A stretch of 38,445 nt of DNA. Origin: Caenispirillum bisanense (lineage in GTDB: Bacteria; Pseudomonadota; Alphaproteobacteria; Reyranellales; Reyranellaceae). Of this stretch, positions 17,632 through 24,891 are shown in pieces; positions within the stretch are counted from its first letter, which is position 1; each line of letters begins with the position of its first letter. The notes under the pieces are model-generated. The model saw nothing but the letters and a program-made list of their open reading frames with translations. It had not been told where the DNA came from and searched no databases. Position numbers and translations under genes: made by a program. The stretch spans positions 1-38,445 of the forward strand of contig CAMDVZ010000003.1 of assembly GCA_945878895.1 (NCBI GenBank), written 5' to 3'.

Positions 17632-20142
17632 TCACGCGGCGCGGCCGCGCAGGCTGTCGGCCAGTGTCGAGAGCAGATCGGCCACCAGCTTCGCGGTTTT
17701 CGGCGGCGGCAGCGGCATCCTGAGGCTGCGCGCGCCAGTGGCGGCGTCGCGCTCGATCCAGGGATGCGCGGGCGCTTTGGGATCGCCGGAGGTCGCGAGC
17801 GCGGCGACGAATTGCGCGCCGACCTGCATCAGCGCCTGCCATGGATCGGCGACCACGTCCGGCGGCGGCGTCGCGGTTCCGCGCGACCGCGGCGTTGGCG
17901 GCGCCTCGTCGCGGGACGTTGCCTCCGGCGCGGCGTCCTCACCGAATCCGGGGGCCGGGGTGGCGTTCGCGGCGGCTTCGGCAACGACGTTGGCGACTTC
18001 CTCGGCCGGCGTCACGGGTTCGCCCTCGCCCATCTTGCCCGTGACGTTCTCGACGTCCTTCATGAAGCGGCTCAGGCGCGAGCCGCCGAGCGAGACCTCG
18101 CCGCCGGCGCCATCGAGAATGCCCGCCGACAGCGAGCGCTTGAACGCCAGCACCGAGAGCATGCCCTCCTCGATGGTGCCCTTGGAGACGAAATTGATCA
18201 CCTGCACCGGCCGCTTCTGGCCCATGCGGTGGATGCGCGCGATGCGCTGCTCGAGGATCGCCGGATTCCACGGTAGGTCCATGTTGACCAGGGTCGAGGC
18301 GTGCTGGAGGTTGAGCCCGGTGCTGCCGGCATCGGTCGACAGGAAAACCCGGCAGGCCGGATCGTCGCGGAACCGCTCGACCAAGCCGGGGCGTTTCTCC
18401 GACGGTACCCCGCCATGGAAGCTGACATAGCCGATGCCGCGCGCCTCCAGCCGGCGGATCACGATCTCGTGGGTCCGCGTCCATTGCGAGAACACGACGG
18501 CCTTGGCCTCGGGATCGGCGAACACGCCGTCCAGCAGGGCCGCGAGCTCGTCGGCCTTCACGCCATGGTCGGTGGTCTGGTCGAGCAACCAGGTGCTGTT
18601 GCAGGACATCCGCATGTTCTGCAAGGCACAGGTCATCCGCCGCTGGTCCATGTCCGAGAGATAGCCGTTCCGCCGCCACCGCTGCACGATCTTGGCCACC
18701 ACGTCGGCGTTCTCCAGGTGATAGGCCATCTGCGGCTCGGTCATCGGCACCAGCAGGTTCTGGTCGGTGCGGCCGGGCAGCTGCTTCAGCACCTCGGACT
18801 TGCGGCGACGGATCATGACCGGCGCCAGCGTCTGGCCGATTTTCTCCAGTCCCGTGTAGCCGGTGACGCGGCCCGCCTCGTCCTTGACCTGGTGTTCGTG
18901 CAGCAATTTCCACGTCGGACCCAGCCGGTGCTGGTCGACGAACTGGACGATGGAGATCAGCTCCTCCAGCTTGTTCTCCAGCGGCGTGCCGGTCAGCACG
19001 ATGGCATGCGGACTATCGATGCGTTTGAGCGCGCGCGCCGCGATGGTGTTCCAGTTCTTGACCCGCTGCGCTTCGTCGACGATCACCAGCTCGGGCGCCC
19101 AGGCCGCGATCAGGTCGAGATCTGGCTTCAACTTCTCGTAGTTCGTGATCTTGCAGAAATCCTCCAGCGCGTAGTCCTTCTGCCGCTGCGCCCGGCCACC
19201 GCCGATCACGCGCGCGGCCTCGTCGTCCTTGCGCCCGGCGAAGCGCGCGATCTCGCTTTGCCACTGGTACTTCAGCGAGGTCGGGCAGACCACCAGCACC
19301 TTCGACACGCCGAAATGTCTGGCCAGGATTTCCATCGCGGCGATGGCCTGGATCGTCTTGCCGAGCCCCATGTCGTCGCCGATCAGCGCCCGCCCTGCCC
19401 GCACCGCGAACAGCGCGCCCTCGGCCTGGTAGGGATAGAGCGGCACCTTGACGAACTTCGCCAGCGCGGGATCGGCGGCGCCGCGCGGAAACAGGGTGTC
19501 GAGCGCCTGCCCGCGCCGTTCGGCGTCGCGCCGCCCGGCGACGAAATCGAGCGCGTCGTCGTAGGCACGCAACTCGTGGCTGTCTTTCGTCGCCGCGAGG
19601 ATGAAATCGTCGAGATCGCCGATCCGTTCGTCCGGCAGGACGAAGCCGCGGTCGGCGTCGAACAGCGCCGTGGCGGCGTCCATCACGGCGGGCGGACAAT
19701 CCGTGCCGGCGCGGAAATGGACGCTGCGCCGCCCCTCGGTGCGCAGATAGAGTTCGGAGAACGCCGGCCGGTAGCCGCGCCTGAACGCCGCCTTCGCGCC
19801 GCGCTTTTTCTCCAGCCGGCCGAGCGCGAACTCGATGTGCTTGCAGGTGCCCAGCTCGGCGGTCGAATAGTCGGGACAGGAACAGAAATTGCCGCCCGGC
19901 CCCGGCCCCCGGATCGACACCCGGTAGCTCGACTTCGACGCCGGGTTGCTGACCCGGAAATCGGAAAAGAACGGCTCCGTGCCCAGATTCTCCAGCCCGA
20001 ACGGCTGGTCGCGCCCGAACTGCCGCCGCAAGCCGCGCTGCCATTCCACCGGCGACAAACCGGCCGGCGCCAGCGTGCGCGAGAGCTTCGGTTCCTTGAT
20101 GGCCTTGCCGGTGGATTTCGACTTCGGGCGCTTGGCTTTCAT
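17632..20142 (-). CDS. SNF2-family DEAD/DEAH-box helicase with N-terminal SWIM zinc finger
   Basis: SWIM motif FCSCPDYSTAELGTCKHIEFAL (CxC...CxH); Walker A GDDMGLGKTIQAIAAM; DEAQ box IVDEAQRVKNW; TGTPLENKLEEL; C-lobe DAGSTGLNLQHAS...PAILEQRIARIHRMGQKRPV. Confidence 0.95.
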   Translation of the reverse strand: MKAKRPKSKSTGKAIKEPKLSRTLAPAGLSPVEWQRGLRRQFGRDQPFGLENLGTEPFFSDFRVSNPASKSSYRVSIRGPGPGGNFCSCPDYSTAELGTCKHIEFALGRLEKKRGAKAAFRRGYRPAFSELYLRTEGRRSVHFRAGTDCPPAVMDAATALFDADRGFVLPDERIGDLDDFILAATKDSHELRAYDDALDFVAGRRDAERRGQALDTLFPRGAADPALAKFVKVPLYPYQAEGALFAVRAGRALIGDDMGLGKTIQAIAAMEILARHFGVSKVLVVCPTSLKYQWQSEIARFAGRKDDEAARVIGGGRAQRQKDYALEDFCKITNYEKLKPDLDLIAAWAPELVIVDEAQRVKNWNTIAARALKRIDSPHAIVLTGTPLENKLEELISIVQFVDQHRLGPTWKLLHEHQVKDEAGRVTGYTGLEKIGQTLAPVMIRRRKSEVLKQLPGRTDQNLLVPMTEPQMAYHLENADVVAKIVQRWRRNGYLSDMDQRRMTCALQNMRMSCNSTWLLDQTTDHGVKADELAALLDGVFADPEAKAVVFSQWTRTHEIVIRRLEARGIGYVSFHGGVPSEKRPGLVERFRDDPACRVFLSTDAGSTGLNLQHASTLVNMDLPWNPAILEQRIARIHRMGQKRPVQVINFVSKGTIEEGMLSVLAFKRSLSAGILDGAGGEVSLGGSRLSRFMKDVENVTGKMGEGEPVTPAEEVANVVAEAAANATPAPGFGEDAAPEATSRDEAPPTPRSRGTATPPPDVVADPWQALMQVGAQFVAALATSGDPKAPAHPWIERDAATGARSLRMPLPPPKTAKLVADLLSTLADSLRGRAA

Positions 20143-20279
20143 GGAGGCACGTTCCGTTCGGCGAGAGTTTCGGGCGGAACGTCGGGCGGGCGACGCACGC
20201 CGCGGACGTCGGGCGCGTCATTCATATTCGCGGTGAACCAGGGAAGCCAGTGTCCGAAACGAAGGCTGTGGAAGGCCTG

Positions 20280-20918
20280 CTATCGCGGCTCCGCATCGGG
20301 CTCCGCCCGAACCACCAAGCGATCCCCGCCCGCCGGCCTCTGCAACCCCAGCGCCTCCTTCGCCGGCGCCCGCAGCCAGACGTCGATTTCCTCGGCCGTC
20401 GTCAGCACCAGTGGCATCGCCTTGGCCGTGACCGGCCGCACGACGTCGTTGGGCGTCGTGGTCAGGAACGCGTAGAGCAGATGATCGCCGTCCACCGGCG
20501 CCGCGCGCGTGCCGCGGATGCCGTGCCACGGTCGCCACAGGCCCGCGAAGCAGAACGGCGCCGCCTCGCCCGCGCGCCCGAACCAGACCCGGCGTTTGGG
20601 CGCCGCGTCGGTCCACAGGCAGAAGGCGGTCGCCGGCACCACGCAACGCTGCGGCGGCGCCAGCCACGCCTTCCAGTAGGCCGAGCCGGTATGGCGCACC
20701 GTCGTCACCGGCCGCGCCCCCGTCGTGGGTGGCGGCGGAAACCCCCAGCGCATCGGCAACGCCTCGCGCGTGCCATCGGACGCGGCGCGCACCACCAGCC
20801 CGGTCGAATCGGCCGCCAGCTGCGTGTCGACCGGCTGGTCGAAGCCGGGAAACCGCCCGACGCCCAGCAGGGCGCGCAGGTCGGCCCGGCTCGTCGTCGC
20901 CTCGTACTCGTCGCTCAT
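20280..20918 (-). CDS. SRAP (SOS response-associated peptidase, YedK/HMCES) family protein with substituted catalytic residues
   Basis: ATG at 20918: MSDEYEATTSRADLRALLG...REALPMRWGFPPPPTTGARPVTTVRHTGSAYWKAWLAPPQRCVVPATAFCLWTD...FCFAGLWRPWHGIRG...LYAFLTTTPNDVVRPVTAKAMPLVLTTAEEIDVWL; SRAP scaffold recognisable throughout. Confidence 0.88.
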   Translation of the reverse strand: MSDEYEATTSRADLRALLGVGRFPGFDQPVDTQLAADSTGLVVRAASDGTREALPMRWGFPPPPTTGARPVTTVRHTGSAYWKAWLAPPQRCVVPATAFCLWTDAAPKRRVWFGRAGEAAPFCFAGLWRPWHGIRGTRAAPVDGDHLLYAFLTTTPNDVVRPVTAKAMPLVLTTAEEIDVWLRAPAKEALGLQRPAGGDRLVVRAEPDAEPR

Positions 20919-21345
20919 CGCCTCGCCGGACTCCCGCGGCCCGCCGGTCGACGGGCCGGGGCGATGATCGCCCGGACGGCGCGACGGTGCCAGTGGTTCC
21001 GCGCGGGCAACCGGCGCGAAGCGACTCGGCTCCAACGGTCACCCACGGGCGAAGAAGGGCACGCGAAACGGAGAACCCATCGGTGACCGCCTTCGTTCGG
21101 GGGCGTGCCGAAAACGTCGCGTAGGGCACCTGGCGGCCCGGCAACCTGGATTTTTCGCAGCGTATGGCCGCCATTCCCGGATTTATCGCCGGATAAGCAC
21201 GCGCTCTGCCGCGCCATGCGCGCGACGGCACATTGGCCGAGGCCCTCCTGCCAAATGGCACGAACCACGCCTGTCCCGTTGAGCCGGCGGCCACTCTCCG
21301 ATAAGAGCCACCGCCGCCAAACGGAACATCCGACGGACCGCCGCC

Positions 21346-21816
21346 ATGGAACTCTCCATCACCGACCTGCGCGACCAGCCAGAATTCTTCGAGACCGTCA
21401 CCGACCGCGTCTGGCGCGCCTGGTGGGAGCCGGCCGGTCACACGCTGGCCGATTTCACGACAGGCATGCGGGCCTGTCTGATGGCCAGCCGCCTGCCCTT
21501 CGCGCTGGTGGCGCACGCGGACGGCCGCTATCTCGGCTCGACCCTCTGCGTCGCGGCCGATCTGGCCGAACGACCACAATACACGCCCTGGGTGGCCGCC
21601 GTCTGGGTCGAACCGCACGCGCGTTTGCGCGAGGTCGGACGCACCCTCGTTGGCCACACCCGGCAAGCCCTGTTCAGGCTCGGCCACCGGCGCATCTATC
21701 TCTGCTCCCTGCCGGAACGGCGGGATTTCTACACCCGCCAGGGCTGGCTTCCGATCGAGCAGGATGTCGGCGCCGACAAACAGATCGTCTACGCCAGCGA
21801 CGCCGGCGACGGCTGA
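21346..21816 (+). CDS. GNAT-family N-acetyltransferase
   Basis: 156 aa; AVWVEPHARLREVGRTLVGHTRQALFRLGHRRIYLCSLPERRDFYTRQGWLPIEQ, typical GNAT motif A/B layout. Confidence 0.82.
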   Translation: MELSITDLRDQPEFFETVTDRVWRAWWEPAGHTLADFTTGMRACLMASRLPFALVAHADGRYLGSTLCVAADLAERPQYTPWVAAVWVEPHARLREVGRTLVGHTRQALFRLGHRRIYLCSLPERRDFYTRQGWLPIEQDVGADKQIVYASDAGDG

Positions 21817-21841
21817 GCCGGCCAGCCTCTCGCGCGACACG

Positions 21842-21869
21842 CCGGCGGCGTTGGCGCCAACGCCGCCGG
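21842..21869. other. 28-bp perfect GC-rich palindrome
   Basis: CCGGCGGCGTTGGCGCCAACGCCGCCGG, fully self-complementary, 25 nt after the GNAT stop. Confidence 0.85.
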
Positions 21870-22515
21870 GCGGTCGATCATCGGATACATCGTCCACTCC
21901 AGCCCTCGCCCCGACTTGTCGCCGCGTTGTCCCCCGTTCGGGAGGCGCGGCGGGCCGGGGCGCGGGCTGGCGTGGGCGTGTTTCTTCTTGCCGGCATGTC
22001 CCTGCCGGTCGGGCGGCCACCCCGCGTCGCCCCGTCGCGAGGACGGAGGCCAGCGGGCGGCCAAATGCGTGCCAGACTTGTCAAACAGCGGTGCTTCGAC
22101 GATTCCGGAAGGCGCCTTCGCGGCCTGGTCGACGCGGTTGGAGGGAACTCTACGCGGTGTATCGGCGGGACCGCTCGCGCGGAGCCACGCAGGGCCACAG
22201 CCCGCCGACGGGCCCATATATGCATAAAGGTAATTGGAATGTCAATCCTGATGTGAATTTCACCGACATGAATATATTAACGCCAGTTCAGCGGTTGCCC
22301 CATGCCAGGCCTCGGCGAGGGCCATGGCGGTGTCCGGATCAACGCCGGCAGGGGTGACGATTTTCTGGACGCGGAGGCATCCGGCGCGCGCTGTTTCGTG
22401 GCGGATCAATGCCCTGTCGCCACCTCGCCGTCCGGTGCCTGGATGCACGGCCCGATCTGCGGCGCGCTCGTCGCGGGGCGTGCAAGCCGGCCGCCTCGCG
22501 GCTAGGATCGGCCCG

Positions 22516-23436
22516 ATGTCCCTCGCCTCGACCCTCGCCCGTGCCCGCGACAGCGACCTGTGGTGGAGCTTCACGCGCTCGCCGCTGACGGTCGCGGCCG
22601 CCATCGTGACGGCGATTTTCATCCTCGGGGCACTGTTCGCGCCGTGGATCGCGCCGCACGACCCGTTCAATCCCGCCACGCTGAACATGATGGATGCCTT
22701 CACGCCGCCGGCATGGACCGCCGAGGGCAAGGCGGGCTTCCTGCTCGGCACCGACAACCAGGGCCGCGACGTGCTGTCGGCGATCCTGCATGGCTGCCGC
22801 ATATCGCTGGTGATCGGGGCCGCCGCGATCTGCCTGTCGGTCACCACGGGCGTCGGCCTGGGGCTGCTGGCGGGCTATCGCGGCGGTCTCGTCGATGCCG
22901 CCATCATGCGGCTGGCGGACATCCAGCTGACGGTGCCCGCGATCCTGATCGCGCTGACGCTCGATGGCGTCACCCGGCTGGTGCTGCCCAGGGGCGTGCA
23001 CGACCAGGTCGCGATCTGGGTGCTGGTGGTCAGCATCGGCTTTGCCTACTGGCCGCAATTCGCCCGCGTCACGCGCGCCACCACGATGGCCGAGAAGGGC
23101 AAGGACTACGTCGCCGCCGCCCGCCTGATGGGCGTGCCCGGCGCCCGCATCGCGCTCACCCACGTGTTGCCCAACGCGATGGGGCCGGTGCTGGTGATCG
23201 CCACTATCGAGCTGGCGCTGGCGATCATCGCGGAGGCCTCGCTGTCCTATCTGGGGGTCGGCATGCCGCCGACCCAGCCCTCGCTCGGCACCCTGATCCG
23301 GATCGGCAACGCCTTCCTGTTCTCGGGCGAATGGTGGATCGTGATTTTTCCGGCGCTCGCGCTGGTGTTGCTGTCGCTGGCGGTCAATCTGCTTGGCGAC
23401 TGGCTGCGCGACGCGCTGAATCCGCGGCTGCGGTAG
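22516..23436 (+). CDS. ABC transporter permease, DppC-like
   Basis: APWIAPHDPFNPATLNMMDAFTPP...FLLGTDNQGRDVLSAILHGCRISL...GKDYVAAARLMGVPGARIALTHVLPNAMGPVLVIATIELALAIIAEASLSYLGVGMPPTQPSLG. Confidence 0.93.
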   Translation: MSLASTLARARDSDLWWSFTRSPLTVAAAIVTAIFILGALFAPWIAPHDPFNPATLNMMDAFTPPAWTAEGKAGFLLGTDNQGRDVLSAILHGCRISLVIGAAAICLSVTTGVGLGLLAGYRGGLVDAAIMRLADIQLTVPAILIALTLDGVTRLVLPRGVHDQVAIWVLVVSIGFAYWPQFARVTRATTMAEKGKDYVAAARLMGVPGARIALTHVLPNAMGPVLVIATIELALAIIAEASLSYLGVGMPPTQPSLGTLIRIGNAFLFSGEWWIVIFPALALVLLSLAVNLLGDWLRDALNPRLR

Positions 23437-23511
23437 AATCCCGGGCCGCCGTGGCGGAATACAACCGACAATAGATTGTGGGGGATTTCGGCCGGGTTTA
23501 TGGAACGTTCC

Positions 23512-24822
23512 ATGAACGCACTGACGCCGCTCTCGCTCTTCAGCCGGTTCGTCTCGAAACCGGCTGCCCCCGCCCCCGACACCGGGTTGACCGGCGAGCG
23601 TCTCGCCCGCGCGCGCCTCGCGCGAACGCCACGCATCGGGCCGGTCAGTTTCCACGAAATGCTCGGCCATTTTGGCTCGGCCGAAGCAGCCCTGGAGGAA
23701 CTGCCCGCGCTGGCGCGTCGCGCCGGCCTCGACCGCGCCGCCAGCGCGCCGTCGGCCGCGGCGATCCTGCGCGAGGCCGAGGCACTGGCCAAACTCGGCG
23801 GCCGCTTCGTCCTGATCGACGATCCCGACTACCCCGCCCTGCTGGCCCAGATCGCCGACGCGCCGCCGCTGCTCTCGGTGCTGGGCGATTCTGCCCTGCT
23901 CTCGCGCGCCGCCATCGCCATCGTCGGCGCCCGCAACGCCTCGGTCAACGGCCGGCGCCTGGCCACGACCTTCGCCGCCGATCTCGGCCGTGCCGGCTAT
24001 GTCGTGGTCTCCGGCCTGGCGCGCGGAATCGACACCGAGGCACATCGTTCCAGCATGCCCTTTGGCACCGTCACGGTGCTGGCCGGCGGCGTCGACGTCG
24101 TCTATCCGCCCGAGAACGAGCCGCTCTACCGCGAGATCGCGGCGCGCGGCGCCATCGTGTCGGAAGCACCGCTCGGCGCCGTCCCCCAGGCTCGCCACTT
24201 CCCGCGCCGCAACCGCATCGTCTCGGGCCTGGCGGCCGGCGTTCTGGTGGTCGAGGCCGCCCTCCAGTCGGGCTCCCTGATCACCGCCCGCCAGGCCGCC
24301 GACCAGGGCCGAGACGTGTTCGCCATCCCCGGCTCGCCGCTCGATCCGCGCGCTCGCGGCACCAACCGCCTGATCCGCGACGGCGCCCATCTGGTCGAGG
24401 AACCAGCCGACGTGCTGGCCCATCTGCCGGCACCCGACGTGCCGATCATGGCGACGCCCCGCGACCACGCCACGCGGCCGGAAACCGGCCCGGCGCGACC
24501 GCTCGATTCCCTGCGCAATCGCCGGAAATCGCCGCTCAGGGCCGGCACGGACCGCGAACACAACCCGGCAGACCTGCCGTGCGACCATTCGGACAACGTC
24601 CTCGCCAACGTGCCCTATCGCCTTGAAAACGCCGACTCTTCCGTGCCCTCGACCGATCTCGCGAAGGTACTGGCGTGCCTGGGCCCCAGCCCCACCCCGG
24701 TTGACGAGGTGATACGCCGGTGCCATGTCTCCCCCGCCGCCGTGACTGCCCTGCTGCTCGATCTCGAGCTGGACGGGCGGCTGGAGCGGCAGCGGGGCAA
24801 TCTCGTCGCCCTGGTCGGCTAG
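23512..24822 (+). CDS. dprA: DNA-processing protein DprA
   Basis: AIAIVGARNASVNGRRLATTFAADLGRAGYVVVSGLARGIDTEAHR...GGVDVVYPPENEPLY...PRRNRIVSGLAAGVLVVEAALQSGSLITARQAADQGRDVFAIPGSPLDPRARGTNRLIRDGA; C-terminal winged-helix-like domain. Start could be 23476-23512. Confidence 0.95.
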   Translation: MNALTPLSLFSRFVSKPAAPAPDTGLTGERLARARLARTPRIGPVSFHEMLGHFGSAEAALEELPALARRAGLDRAASAPSAAAILREAEALAKLGGRFVLIDDPDYPALLAQIADAPPLLSVLGDSALLSRAAIAIVGARNASVNGRRLATTFAADLGRAGYVVVSGLARGIDTEAHRSSMPFGTVTVLAGGVDVVYPPENEPLYREIAARGAIVSEAPLGAVPQARHFPRRNRIVSGLAAGVLVVEAALQSGSLITARQAADQGRDVFAIPGSPLDPRARGTNRLIRDGAHLVEEPADVLAHLPAPDVPIMATPRDHATRPETGPARPLDSLRNRRKSPLRAGTDREHNPADLPCDHSDNVLANVPYRLENADSSVPSTDLAKVLACLGPSPTPVDEVIRRCHVSPAAVTALLLDLELDGRLERQRGNLVALVG

Positions 24823-24891
24823 TCCGGCCGGGAAGCGTCGACGCCCCGGTTTCCAGATCAACGGAGCCGCGTCCGTCCCCCCGGTCGCGGA

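Noticed and set aside
18301-20475. 724-aa plus-strand ORF opposite the SNF2 helicase
   Set aside because: Antisense of a confidently assigned helicase; composition consistent with artefact.
21878-22225. Small basic minus-strand ORFs in the GNAT/DppC intergenic region
   Set aside because: No conserved motif, several overlapping alternative frames of similar length, composition typical of spurious ORFs.
22260-22500. Minus-strand tail ...RVQKIVTPAGVDPDTAMALAEAWHGATAELALIYSCR as a possible gene remnant
   Set aside because: The segment looks somewhat protein-like, but I cannot assign it to a family and the rest of the frame runs antisense to the DppC-like gene; worth only a BLAST check.
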